Positions 36,551 to 48,680 of a DNA stretch of 64,000 nucleotides are shown piece after piece. The DNA is from Massospora cicadina. Lineage: Eukaryota; Entomophthoromycota; Entomophthoromycetes; Entomophthorales; Entomophthoraceae. The stretch is taken from NCBI GenBank assembly GCA_022478985.1, contig JAKSZP010014456.1:124001-188000 (forward strand), written 5' to 3'. A program made the translations under genes and the position numbers. How positions within the stretch are numbered: position 1 is the first letter of the stretch; each line of letters opens with the position of its first letter. The notes beneath the pieces were generated by a model that saw only the letters and a list, made by a program, of their open reading frames with translations, was not told the DNA's origin and made no database searches.

Positions 36551-37950
36551 AGCAGGAGGAGGTGCTAGAGTATTTGACAAGTAACGAGAAGTATTCACTC
36601 AGGACAACCACAAATTTGGATATGAGAGAAATGTTATCCATAAGGTCAATACTGGGAAAAAATTTGCTGATAAGAATGAGACCAACTCGATGTTCAAAGG
36701 TGGCCAAAGCAGTAGTAGTTGAAGAAATCAGTAAACTAGTGAGCAAGGGATTCTAGTTCTGTCATTGAGTCCATGGGTGAGCCCTATCCTTATCATGAAG
36801 AAGAAGGACAGCTCTAATTGGGTGGTGATTTATTATTAGAAGCTGAATAAGATTATGAAAAAGGATTTGTATCCGCTTAATACAAATTGATGATGTGCTA
36901 GATAAATTGGTTGAAGCAAAGTATTTCTCCAAAATTAATCTAATATTGAGATATTGGCTAATCAAGTTGTCAAGAGAAGGCCAAGAAAAATGCACAATTA
37001 TTACCGCGTAGGAACTTTATCAACTGATGAGGATGCCCCAGGGTCTATGCAATGCACCTGCGAAGTTCCAGAGGGCCATGGACGGCATACTAAATGACCT
37101 GAAGCTGTCATGCGTCCTGGTATACTTATACGATATAAAAATTTTTAGTAGGACATTTACTTACCATTTGCACCACTTGGAGAAAGTTTTCAAGTGACTA
37201 TCAGCGGCTACCCTGAAGATCAAGACAATGAAGTGCCACTTCTTCAAGAAGGAGTTGGAGTATCTGGTATTTGTCACCAATTTTAGTAGACTGCAGCTGC
37301 AAGCCCAGAAGATTGAAGCCATAGAGCGAATGGCTGTACCAAAGAGTGTCCAGGATATCCAAACGTTCCTTGGAGTGGTCAGATACTATAGAAAATTCAT
37401 TTGGGATTTTGCAAGAATTGCTGAGCCCTTATTCCATTTACTGAAGGATCCAAAAAAATGATTCGTTTGGAGGGAAGAGTTCCAGAGATTTTTTGATAAA
37501 TTATGCTGGTATCTAATAGATTCTCCGATTTTATAATACACAAATTATGCTCAAGAATTAATAGTTCAAACTGATACTTCATTAACGGCGTTTGGCGCAA
37601 TCTTGAGCCAAGTGGATGAACTTGGGGACAAACGTTCAGTAGCATATGTAAGCTGGACACTCTCAGCAGCTGAGAGGAACTATACCATGACTGAGCATGA
37701 ATGCCTTGCAGTCATTTATGCCTGTAAATAGTTTCAGGTGTATATTCATGGAATAGCTTCAAAGTGGTGACGGACCACTCCTTATTGCGTTGGCTACACA
37801 ACTTAAGAGAACCAGAAGGACAACTGGCCTGATGGCACTAAAGCTACAGGCTTAGAATTATGAGATAGTTCACTGAGCTGGAGCAACTCATCAGAACGTG
37901 GATGGGTTATCAAGGTTACCAATGGTCCAAGTGGTATACCAGTAAGCAGA
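36550..37950 (+). pseudogene. GyD reverse transcriptase and RNase H
   Basis: The RT N-terminus (VAKAVVVEEISKLV) lies near 36700. MPQGLCNAPAKFQRAMDGI is at about 37030-37090 and the catalytic box reads VYLYD near 37120, the first Asp being Tyr. The thumb (ELEYLVFV, FLGVVRYYRKFI) lies at 37228-37461. RNase H runs from about 37560 (VQTDTSLTAFGAILSQ) through ERNYTMTEHECLAV. Stops are scattered. It is the best-preserved pol of the GyC/GyD group. Confidence 0.82.
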
Positions 37951-38099
37951 TGAGCTATTCCAGAGAATGGTCAACGGAGAAATTGGGAAAGAGCCCCAAG
38001 AAAACCAAGGTAAACTTTGAAAAGTGATGGAAAAAACTGAGACCATGGATGGACAAGTTTTCGAGACTTTTAAGGGAAATTGATTACTATTTCCCAAAG

Positions 38100-39115
38100 C
38101 CATTAGAATAAGTGGCTATCATTCAAGCAGCTCATAAGGTTGTTGGGCGTGGAGGCCTGAGGAAGATGGCTGATCATATTTGCCAGTATTATTACAGGAA
38201 GTTCATAAGAAATGATGTAGCGGATTATCTGGCTTGTTGTGTGGACTGCCAGTTGCATAAGCTGCAAAAGAACATGACTGGATACCAACTGATCCGCCTT
38301 GGATTTGCCTGGCATATTGTGTTCATGGTTATGATGGGACCATTAACCATGAGTACCAGGGGAGTCAACACATAAAGTTGTGATCAACCATCTGACAAGA
38401 TGGGTGAAGATGAAGGCCCTGGTAAAAGTAGACGCTACAAGCACTGCAAGGCTTATCCTAGCTAAAGTAGTATATTGACATTGATGCACGCAGGTCTTTT
38501 TGAGCAATAATGGAAGACATTTCATGTCTCATGCGATCCTGCAATTGAATGAAATAATGGGGATCAGAGGTTTTGAGTCTGTAAATTACCAGCTTGAGAC
38601 AAACGGACTGGTATAATGAGTCAATGTAATGCTAGACGTGACGCTTAGGAAGACGTTCACAGGAAGAACTTCCACATGGGGAATGTACCTTAGTTCAGTG
38701 ACGTTAATGTAAAACATAAGTCATCATATGGCGATGGGAAAAACACTATTTGAGTTGCTATATGGAAGGAAGGACGCGCTGCCGCCCAATATTTCATTTG
38801 GTGGGAGAACCAACATTGGGAATGAGTGCTGAAAAGTACCAGACCCAATTGTCAAATATCCTGATTGAAATGCAATTGCAAGCATTTAATACGACCTTAA
38901 AGAAAAGAATCAGAGCAAAAACATCAGATATTAGGAACCAACCGCCCTTATCAGAATACAAAATAGGTGAAAGAGTTGCCTATTGTGATACGCATGGTTT
39001 CAGGAGAAAAAATAAACTAGATGCATTGTTGTCAGGTCCATTCAAAATTATCACCAAGATGGCAATGGACGCCTATTCCATTAAGAACACCTTGGATAGA
39101 AGGATAGTAAATTGA
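38100..39115 (+). pseudogene. GyD integrase with GPY/F module
   Basis: The zinc region at 38112-38300 reads AAHKVVGRGG (the second His position is Arg), then CCVDCQLHK. The core has lost its catalytic residues: VFMVMMGPL replaces the first Asp motif, and SNNG replaces the second. The C-terminal domain is an open frame at 38750-39115 ending in a GPY/F-like LLSGPFKIITK and DRRIVN. No chromodomain follows. Confidence 0.82.
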
Positions 39116-39119
39116 GTCC

Positions 39120-41204
39120 ATGCTAAGTATTTAAAGAAGTGGATCAATGAAAAAATAATAATAATAAGAGTTCCCAAAGGACCACTGAATAATTTAACTG
39201 GTTATGTCCTGATGATTTGGTTAAGTAAAAAAGGATCAATGAACCAAACCAGATGGTTAAGTCAAAAAATAAGACCTCTGAACCATAAAAAACTGGTATA
39301 TCTAAGTATACCAAGGAACTCGTTTGGGGGAATATTGAAAAGATGGATCATTGAACCAAGAAATTGGTCAAGTCCCATATAAAAAAGAAAAAAATAACAG
39401 ATTGATAAAAATATAGTGGGAAAATTATTAAAAACGCACAAAAAAAAGATATATTTTTATTTTTTTATTGGTATCCTCTACTCAGGGATGATTCCAAATA
39501 TGTCATCTCTTGATGCAGGGAAAATGGATTGCAGTAAGAGTAAATAACCATCAAAAATCTATGTGATATCAGCTGCTAGCTAGGGCTAGACCTACATAAA
39601 GCCAAGTTTGCTGAGTGGAGGCAGATCCCTGTGAGAATGCGACTAGTGGTAGAGAGATGGAAATGTCAGTACTTGGCAAATGTGATACCCAAGATCAGGG
39701 AGGGAAGCAACAGAACAAGAAGAGGCAGTTGGCAAATAACCCTGAGTAGTCCCAATATGGCACTGGAGCTGGAAGATTGGTATTGATTGCCTGCTGAAAG
39801 GCTTTGTCAAGAACATTGGACATAAGATCTGGCATTGAGTAAGGAATACTAGGTGGGGGTTGACAAATCATGCCCCCAATCAAAGCCAACAGGGGAAGGT
39901 ACCGATGGGATGTTCCAGAAACAAGACAGTCATGCATAGAGCAAATGGCATCCTGCAAACAATGTCTACAGGCTTCTTGGAAGTGAAAGCAGAATGAGCA
40001 CTGGAAGCTAGAGAGGCAGGAATCTTCGTGGCCCAACTTTAAGAACTTAGCCAGCAAAGCGAAGAGCATAGGCTTCAACGTCTTGATCTAGAATGTTTTA
40101 TAGATTGGAGGGGTTCAGAGCTATGGATAGGCCTCAGTTACTTGGGTCCTCAGTTCTGCATAGGGAGTTCAGAATGTTCATGGTTTCCAATGACCAGTTC
40201 AGTTGAAAGAACAGCTGTTTTGTAATATTAGCCAAGTCAGAAAAGGAAAACCAGAAGCAAGTCCAAAATGTTGAGGAAAAATTAATTGAGAATGAAGGGC
40301 ATTGCTTCTGGAGGTTCACCAATGATTGTAGAAGTATCTTAAAATGGAGCCAAATCCAGGAGAGTTTCAAATTCTAACTCAGGAATTGATGATAGAGGAA
40401 GGATTGGTTGCTTTTTGTTTAAGACTATTGCTAACCTGGTTTTTTCAGGGTTTATACCATTTCTGGTAATTCCATGGAAGGACTGGCCATGGGTACTTGA
40501 CTGGGATTATGAGTCCTGGAAGGACCATAGAAGATGTTCCGTCATGCAGATTAACTCATCAGTTAGAAGATTTAAAGGTCTTTATTAGACATGCTATCAA
40601 GAAGTTGTTGGTACTGAGACTCTGAATTTGAGATATGATCTGAATGATAGGAAAAATGTCAGACTTTTATGATAGTTGACTTTATGCACTCTGGAACCAG
40701 TTAAGCTCTAATTTTGGGGAAATTAATCTTTAAGTTAATGAGATAAACTCTCCTGAGAAGAATTAAGAATGATATGAGCCAAGAAGTTATTATGAGAAGA
40801 TAACAAAAAGAGATAATATAAATGAGTATTCTTAATTAGGCCACAAAACAACATCATTGGCAAGAATCCCCTGTTGAAGACGAGGAAAAAAAATTGAGGA
40901 TTCCAGACCAAGAATTCCGAAATGGGACAGCAGGTCATATGCCCTGACAGGGGAAAAGGGATCACAGTATTAATATTGTCACAAGTAAATTGATCATCCC
41001 AGCATGACAGAAGGTTGTGGGGACCGCACTCTGAGTAGGTCGTGGTAGTAAGGAGGAAGAGGAAGAGAGCCGCATGCTAAAGGTCATTCTGAGCAGCGTT
41101 GAGTACTTATTGACCTTACTCCACTTAGACTAAATAAGTGTTCTAATCTAGTGTCTAAAGTGGTATTCTCCTGTACCAATCCTTTTCTTGCTGGAAATCT
41201 AGGC
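39120..41204. other. GyD post-pol spacer of about 2.1 kb
   Basis: It lies between integrase and the 3' LTR. It starts with degenerate repeats of about 39 bp (39185-39400; TGAACC and GGTTAAGTC motifs), also found in GyC. From about 39600 the plus strand has no long frame, but the minus strand has three short open frames (39695-40078, 40134-40370, 40735-40965). The first is Cys/His-rich (SSFQCSFCFHFQEACRHC). I cannot assign a function. Confidence 0.5.
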
Positions 41205-41216
41205 AAGAGGGGGATC
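41205..41216 (+). other. GyD polypurine tract
   Basis: AAGAGGGGGATC lies directly before the TGTTGG of the 3' LTR, where plus-strand priming is expected. Confidence 0.7.
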
Positions 41217-42311
41217 TGTTGGGATTTTTGCCCACATTCCCAGCTGACTAGATTACCAGGGGCCGCTAGGGGATAATTTCCTATAGCAAAATGAATTGAA
41301 TATTGGTTGACCCCAATTTTGGGTTAACAATGTTTGGGGGATTTTAGGTAATTCGCTTGTTCAGATCCATCAGGGATCAGTCTGGGTGAATGCTTAAGAT
41401 ATTGTTGAGCAGAGTTGCTGACAAAATGGGGGCATCTGATAGTTGATCAATGATTAACTATCAGTTGTACTGATTGGGATTGGTCAGGTTTCATCACCAA
41501 CCAATTGGGAATTTAAGGAGCAAGTTGTGAGGCAAGTGATGCCACCCGCAACTAGCAAATCAATATGTTGGTTCACAACCTGTCTTAATGGGTAACAAGT
41601 CCATTACATAAGCAGGTCGCTTGTCAAAAATGTTTAGTTCACTGAGATCAAGTAGAAAACATTAGGGACACGTTTTCTAACTCTTTCTGTTTTAGGTCTT
41701 GAGTATGTCTGATGATGTAATTCTAACCAGAATGGGGAAGACCATCACTGATGAGATGATGAAGAGTAATTTAATGGCAATGGCTGCCATTTTATCGCTG
41801 AGGCGCCAACTGAAGGCTGGGCACCAGATTTACTCTATAAATTCTCTTAAGAATTCACTTAATAAAAACATACTTTAACGGAATTCACTATTAGTTCTAT
41901 TCATCTTCAAGTGATTTTATTGCTGTGTGCTTTAATTAGAGACTCTTTAATAGGATAAAAAGTAAGGATTGAGGATCCTAGAAGAGAATCTGAGCCAATA
42001 TGGGAATTGTTGCCAAATGTGTGTCACCAGAAAGAGGCCATAAATGAGGATCTGAGCGTGGATCAAGTTAGGCGGATAAGGGAATAAACCCCTATGAGGA
42101 CATCTAGAGTATTTTGAGAGGGAATACTAGTCAAGCATTGGATAAAATCTATTGATCCATTCAACTTTGATTAATAGTCTTCATACTAGTATCAATCATA
42201 AAACATATATCATCAGACAACGTGAGGATTGCAAATATTTAATTTATATTAGCTATCAAATTTAGGGGTTAATATTTGTAAATAAGCAGTGAAGCCGCTA
42301 GATTTTTAACA
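41217..42311 (+). repeat. GyD 3' LTR
   Basis: 1095 bp, TGTTGGGATTTTTGCCC to TTTTTAACA. It is collinear with 20370-21454 and has the TATA-like CTATAAATTC at about 41835. Confidence 0.9.
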
Positions 42312-42475
42312 GTAGCCTATTGTGATACTCATAATTTTGGACAAAAAAGATAAGCTGAATGCTTTGTAGTCAGGTTTGTTTGAAATTATTTTCAAGTCAG
42401 CTGCTGAATCCTACACAATCTAGAACATTGTGGATGAAAGTGTATTGAATTAGGTTCATACAAAATATCTTAAGT
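42312..42475 (+). pseudogene. GyC integrase, C-terminal end
   Basis: The frame resumes after GyD with VAYCDTHNF and a GPY/F-like region, aligning with GyD 38960-39115. It is broken by several stops. Confidence 0.7.
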
Positions 42476-43365
42476 ATTGGATCAAGAAGAAAAATAAGTG
42501 AAAAGTTTTTAACGACCTTTAACCTAGAAAAAATAGGACAAGTTTTGATTTGATCAAGTCCCAGGTGGGGGCAGCTGAACCGTGGTAGGTGATCAAGTCT
42601 TAAAAATAAGCCACTGAATCACAATAGCTGGTTAAGTTCAAAAAATGAACCGCTGAACCAGAGTAGGCGAAATTAAAAGATATATCTCTGAACCTAATAA
42701 TAGGTTTAGTCCCATTGAAAAAAATAACATAAGGAAATACAAAAAATAAAGTTAAAAAATCATAACGGAAAAATATATAAAAATAATAAAGTGCAAAAAA
42801 TATATCAATTTTTTTTATTTGTCATCATCAAAAAGGATCTGGTTTGTGCCCATATGTTATTGGAGGGAACAACTTGGGTTGCCACTGGGTTTTATGCAAG
42901 TAGTCCCAAGGCGCTGAAAGAAGAAAACCACATTTTTAGATTCAGGATAGATGAAACTGGATTCTCTGGGAGTAGTCCCTTAGGAAATGAAGCCCAGCCT
43001 GGGGAATACAGGGAACAAGTATTGGAGAAGCTGCCCAAGAAGATCCTTTAAAAATGATGAGGTGTCATATAACCATAACCTGGGGGAAAATATGCTTTAT
43101 TGACCTTTTTATTGGCAAGAATACCTGAACTAGGCTGGCACAGCATGTGGCTGTGGTAATTGCACTCTGCGGAGGCAGTAAAAGGAGAACATGGAATGGA
43201 AATGCGCAAAGAAGAAGGACTAAGCTGAGATGCATTAAGAAAGTAAAGGAGATGGACCAAGAGCACTCCAAATTTAAACCATGCTGGCAGATTCAGTCAG
43301 AATCATAGAGATGTATATCTCCAGAAAATATATATTGCAGGATAATCTGGCAAGTGGAATGTATG
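42476..43365 (+). other. GyC post-pol spacer with 39-bp repeats
   Basis: At 42575-42725 a unit of about 39 bp is repeated, starting CTGAACC (or CTGAATC) and containing TCAAGTC or GTTAAGT. The rest (42730-43365) is AT-rich and has an 86-codon plus frame at 42791-43051 with no family match known to me. The 3' LTR starts at 43366 after a weak purine run. Confidence 0.5.
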
Positions 43366-43585
43366 TATTGGATTTTTTGCCCACATTACCAAGCTTCATC
43401 AATTAAATTTTTTATGCTGATCCACTAGGGGATGAATCCCACTAGTGGATGAAGTTATCAATTAAATATATATGATAACTATTGTTCAGAAAACTTTTCT
43501 TTCTCGTTGCAAACACTTTTGCAACCCATTCAATTCAAGACTAAATCTAGTTTGATAATCTCATAGAGGGGATTATTCTGCGCTC

Positions 43586-45026
43586 ATGTCTGGGAGCAGT
43601 TGGGCAAGCAAGGCAAGAGGAGCAGGTGGAAGGCCCGCGGCCTCTAACGTTCAAAAACGCCCCGGAGAATCTGGCAGAATAGAAAAAATCTAAAAAAAAC
43701 TGGTGGTCACAATTTCCCCTAGAGATACTCGCGTGGCAAGCACGATGCAACCAGTACATTAACACGCCACACTCCCAGCCACTTTCGTCGGTGGAATTTG
43801 GAGTCCGTGTGTATCTGGACATCCAAAATATGGCCTTATGGGAAAAATTTTGTGAAGATGTACACAAAATTTTCCCAACCGCGGTGTACGTTGCACCTCA
43901 CTCCATGTTGCACAGTTGGCTGGACCTAGGTTTCAAAAGCAAAATAGCAGCAGATGAGGCTGCAGTGGTGCACATAGTGGTCAACCTCCCCAAAGGGCAA
44001 TGGGTCATCAAGACCAAATGCACCAGATGGACAAAATCAAACTAAATTTTCCTCACGTTTGACTTTTTGCCTACTATAGTAAAACGTGACATTTTGGAGC
44101 AACACCTGAAAGATGGTCTCGCCATATATGGTGAAATACAATCTTTTGCAATGCGACATTTTATGCTGATGCCACACCTGTGCACTGGCAAAGCAATCGC
44201 AGTTCTGACCCCAACTGAGGAGATTACAAAGGACCTAACCCAGATCCCGCACTCCACCTTTATTGACATCACAGGGCATACCACCCACCCATTCCAGGTA
44301 ACCGTGGACAGCGCACCCCCCATTTGCACCCACTGTGACGCGTTCAGCCATAAGGCGCATGCATGCCCCATCAAGGAGGGCGTCACATTTCCAGAGCACC
44401 CCTCAGCGGCCATGGCCAGCGGAGAGGCGCACTACAAACCAACTGCAAGCACCAAGGAGGCTTTCCCATGGGGAGCATAAGGCTGCTACCTATTAGTAAA
44501 GCCCATCTCCCCGCAGGAGCAGAAGAAGGCCAAGCAGGCCCATAGGGCCGTGGCCAAGGAAGCGGCCAAGGCCACCACCACCATCCCACACTCACAACGC
44601 CAGGAGGACATGGAGACCTTTGCGGTGGAAGCAACTTGGGAATCCATCACCCAATCAGATTGGGAGGCCTATGCCAAGCGGGCCACTCAATCTGAGGATC
44701 TGATGGGAGATTTGATCTCACCCAATCACTGCACCCAAGCTCCAGTTGAAACTGACTTGGGACCTATCCTAACTGAAAAAAAAATTTTCCCGCTTGACGG
44801 TGCACCAAACTTATCCGCACCGCAAAAAATTCGTCCGACGTCAGGAAAACAAAAAGTGAAGGCCAAAGCCAATGCGACTCTTTCCACAAAAATTAACAAA
44901 AACCCCGATAGCATTGCTGCTAACAACTGCACTGCTGTGAAAGCCCGTGGGGACCTGGAAGAGGCTGGTGGGCCCAGGGGCCCACCCCTCGCACCTAAGG
45001 TGCGATGGGGGAAACCTTCACTCTAG
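43586..45026 (+). pseudogene. L1c ORF1, nucleic-acid-binding protein
   Basis: The likely start is ATG 43586 (MSGSSWASKARGAGG). Frames 43791-44045, 44067-44480 and 44550-45026 carry the later parts. NMALWEKFCEDVHKIFPTAV matches the L1a and L1b middle region. The zinc knuckle near 44325-44367 reads C-TH-C-DAFS-H-KAHA-C. The frame ends at TAG 45024-45026, overlapping ORF2 by 22 nt, as in L1a. Frameshifts lie near 43700 and 44480. Confidence 0.85.
44967..45004 (+). promoter_or_regulatory. L1c tandem hairpins before the ORF2 start
   Basis: GGTGGGCCC (44967-44975) and GGGCCCACC (44978-44986) form a 9-bp inverted repeat. CGCACC (44990-44995) and GGTGCG (44999-45004) form a second stem with a TAA loop, ending directly at the ATG (45005). 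Confidence 0.5.
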
Positions 45027-48000
45027 GGATGCTGAATATCGCCGGACTCAATGCCTCCCCATCCTGGGCTAGGAAACTGAGTTTTTTACAAAACAATTTA
45101 CCCGTGGATATCCTGGCCATCCAGGAGTCCCACTGTCCACGAGGTTCTGAGGAAGCTTGGAAAACAATGCTCCTACCATCCCTATCCTTTTGGTCGAAGC
45201 ACCGTGGGGTGCTAATTTGGAAAAACAATTTTTTCAAATTCACATCCTCAGAAACATTCCTAAATGGCCAAGTGCTCGTTGTCACCTTCTCATGGGCTGA
45301 CGTTGTGCACACAATAGTCAACATTTATGCCCCAAACGGTGCACATGAGCGTCAGGAATTTTTCTCATCGGTCAAATCCCTCCTGCTACCCCCCAATTCT
45401 TTCCTAGTTGGTGACATGAACTGTTGGCTAACCTCACCAACAGACTGGTGGCTGCTGTCACCCCATGCCCCACAAGGTCATGTAGAACTATGCATTCTAA
45501 AAGCCACCCTTGGGTTAATGGATGCACTGCCGTGACATGCCCCACTGCTCAAAAACATGATGCATCCCCACGTCCATAACAGCCAATTAAGGTCCATGAC
45601 CCTCATTGACCTTATTCTAGCGGCGAAATTCCAACCCCACATCTCCCACTTCAAAACAACGAAAATGGAATTCTTCGACCACCAACTGGTCTCAATAACA
45701 TACCACTTACCCGTCACAGTTACAAAGGCCCCACATTGGTGCAAAATCTACCCCTGAGCTCGCATCGCCAGGATTTTCCACATGGGTGGAAGAGGCAACT
45801 TTGGCGAAATTGTTTGTTGCACCATTTTGCGTGGACCCCATTTCCACATGGGCAACTTTCAAAGAAGCCACCATCTGCCACTATCGCCATCTCTCCTCCA
45901 GGCGCTCACGAGCCACATTGGCAGTTATATCGTGCACGCTGGCAGAATTGGCCCACTTGGAGTCCAACATTCCAGCCACAGGATATAGCCCTGCATGGGG
46001 CCGGAAGTGGGTGGAGGCAGCCGCCCACCTCAACACACTCGAAAGGCAACACAAACATCAGGTTTGTGTCCAATACAGGGCCACATGCATCACTAAAGGT
46101 GACAAGTGCACCGCATACTTCTTTAAAAAAATTTTGCACCACGCCAGAGCGTGGCCTGCACACAGGTGCGAAGATTGGATAATTCCATTGCGGACACACT
46201 GGCTGAAGTGGCAATCAAAACGCAAAGATAATACTCTGAGTTATACTGAGCAAACCAATTCAGCCAGCCGAAATGGCAGAATTTCTCAACCAAGCTCATA
46301 TCCGCACCATTTTCTGTACTCGGAAATAATGAATTTAATTACTCCAAACAAATTATGGACAGCCATTTGTGGTGCGCCAAACTGAAAATGCCCAGGCCCA
46401 GATGGCATTACATATGAGTTCTACAAAAAATATTTTAAATATATATCCCCACTGCTGCTAGCCTCACTCAACCAAAGCCTGTTGGAAACACGCCTCCTAC
46501 CAGGAGGACATGAGGCCTTTACTGTCACACTCTTCAAGAAAGGGGATAGGCTTGACTTAGCCAACTGGCGCCCCAGGTCTCTAACAAACACTGACACCAA
46601 AATTTTAACCAAAATCATGGCTAACCGTTTAGGGACTGTAGCATCTGCCACCATCTCCCCAGAACAATTCAGTTTCATCCCCAGAAGTTCGATTTTAGAT
46701 AACGTGCACTCTGTGGCTAATGTGTGTCAGTCCACAGCCTCTGGGGCACTTGTATTCTTGGACCAACAAAAGGCCTATGATAGAGTAAACTGGGAATACC
46801 TAAGGGCCTGCCTCCATCAATTTCGCCTACCCCCCGCTTCATAAACTGGGTGATGCTGCTCACGGAATCTGCAACAATGGCAGTGCGTGGCCCAGGCTTC
46901 CTAACGGAAGTAGTATGCCCTCAAAGGGGCCTGCGACAAGGGGACCCCCTCATCCCACTCTTATACAACTTCAGCCTTGACCCACTACTGCGAAATGTGA
47001 ATGCCCACCTCACTGGGGTCCATGTGCCAGGCCAAACCCCAGTCAAGATGATGGCATTTGCAGATGATTGCGTGGTGGGGGTGTCTAATAACAAAGATGC
47101 ACGCGCGCTTGAAGCCCTCATCCAGGAATATTCCCGGGTAAGCAACGCGGCGCTGAACGCCTCCAAAACCGAAATCATCCTCCTTGGTCAGTTTCAGAAC
47201 TGCTGGGCCCCAGCAAGTAGTTCCCAACCTGGCCCATCTGCTCGCCCACGTCCACGCCTTACTAACTCAACACACACCGCTCCACTGGTGCTCCCCTTTG
47301 TGCCACGTCCTACCATAGGACCGGTACGCCATCTGGGCGTGTGGATGGAGGCAGGTGGATATGCGTCAGCAGTAATGGAGTGCCATATACTGGACAACGT
47401 GACGAAGCGAATCGCCTCTCTCAGAGCCCACCCTACTACCCTCACTGGCAGGGTTGTTCTTGCCAACTCTATGCTCCTATCCAAAGTCTGGTTAAGAGCC
47501 CACGCCATCCCCTTCTCCCCAAGCTTCTTCAAATCCCTGTATGCTTTGCTACAAGGATGGCTTTGGTCAGGCCGCCCTCCACCAGAACGGCTAGAGGTCA
47601 TGTTTGGCCCTCATCATCATGGTGGCATGGGCCTGCTTGACTTCAAAGCCCATACTGCCAAGATCCTGGGCACCTGGATCGCGGCCGTCACCGCTCCTAC
47701 ACTCCCATCCCAACACTGGTCCTGCGCGGCCCGCTCCAACTTCTCCCAAGCCTTGGGCCTCAACAATCCATCAAACCCACACTCCCTGATGAAATACCTC
47801 GCATTACACACATCGGCCACAGGTCCTCACGGGACTAAAACCCACTACAAACGAATCCTACTCTCCATGCGAAGCGCAGAGTGGAGAATTCGTATTAGTG
47901 GACATACAACCCAAAGAGGCCGCCCCTCTCCTCAGTTCACACAAGAGGTACAGGGGCTACCCATCCATGATGGCGTGATCCCCATTCGACCCCAAGTCCT

Positions 48001-48639
48001 ATCCAGGGTGGATTACCTGGACATGATGGACATCCCTTATTCCACTGAGACCCAAAAGACTATCTGGAAATATGCACATCATCCTCTGTTGCAGCCTCAA
48101 GCCCGCTCCCATGTGTGGCGCTGCCTGAGGCGGGTGTATCGTACAGCTGAGCGCTCTAACGCTTTACACTCATCCTGTGTTGTGTGTGGCCAGTATGGAA
48201 CGCTGTTCCACCGACTGGAGAAGTGCCCCACCTCTAAAGTGATATGGCGCGAAGTCCAACGTCTGCTAGGCCAGGATCAAACGCATCCCTTCAGTCTGTC
48301 AAGAGATATGTTTGCTTCATCAATGGCCTCCCCCCCCCCCCCCCCCCCCTCCCACCCTCCCTCCGTGCTCTGGTGGTTGCAATCGCCATGTGGACTATCC
48401 ACACGATTGTCTTGGATGCCATCGCAGGCTCCATCCCCACCCTCCCTGAAGCTGTCCACAGATTCCGGTCTCATCTGGTGGACCACTTTCAAGTGTGGAT
48501 GTTTGGATATCTCCCACTGCGTCGCCGACAGCTGGTCTCCTCCTGGTTCCCAGTCTGGTTCATCATATCAGACCCCTTCCTCCACACGTGCTCAGTAGTG
48601 GCTACGGCCCCTTCACACGTTCCCTCCTCCTCCCCATAA
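45005..48639 (+). pseudogene. L1c ORF2: AP endonuclease and reverse transcriptase
   Basis: The endonuclease (45005-45730) shows LNIAGL, AIQESHC, IYAPN, VGDMNCW, MTLIDLIL and FFDHQLVS, in two frames around a TGA near 45534. RT runs from about 46390 (CPGPDG, KKGDRLDLANWRP, FLDQQKAYDRVNW) and continues in the 582-codon frame 46850-48598 with RQGDPL and MAFADDC. The C-terminal zinc finger is C-VV-C-GQYGTLF-H-RLEK-C near 48178-48228. A poly-C run at about 48331-48349 shifts the frame, and the last 100 residues continue in frame 48244-48639. It stops at TAA 48637-48639. Confidence 0.9.
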
Positions 48640-48660
48640 GTGGCGTTCCCGCTGGCAACA

Positions 48661-48680
48661 AGAGATAGTATCGCGTCTCT
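48661..48680 (+). other. L1c 3' UTR stem-loop
   Basis: AGAGAT and TCTCT can pair, at the place where L1a and L1b have AGGG(G)TA and TACCCT. The flanks GCTGGCAAC and GGGGTGC are conserved. Confidence 0.45.

Larger units (their letters stand above)
20370..42311 (+). mobile_element. GyD: gypsy element inserted in GyC integrase
   Basis: A perfect 5-bp duplication, GTAGC (20365-20369 and 42312-42316), flanks two LTRs of about 1.09 kb. The GyC integrase frame continues across the insertion, ending near GGGATAGGGTAGC and resuming as GTAGCCTATTGTGATAC, which matches VAYCDTH of GyD. The element is related to GyC in gag, protease, pol and LTR modules, but its LTRs are clearly a different subfamily. 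GyE is inserted between protease and RT. Confidence 0.92.

Noticed and set aside
46850..48598. 582-codon open frame as a host gene
   Set aside because: It carries RQGDPL, FADDC and the C-terminal zinc finger of LINE ORF2 and lies within the TSD-bounded L1c.
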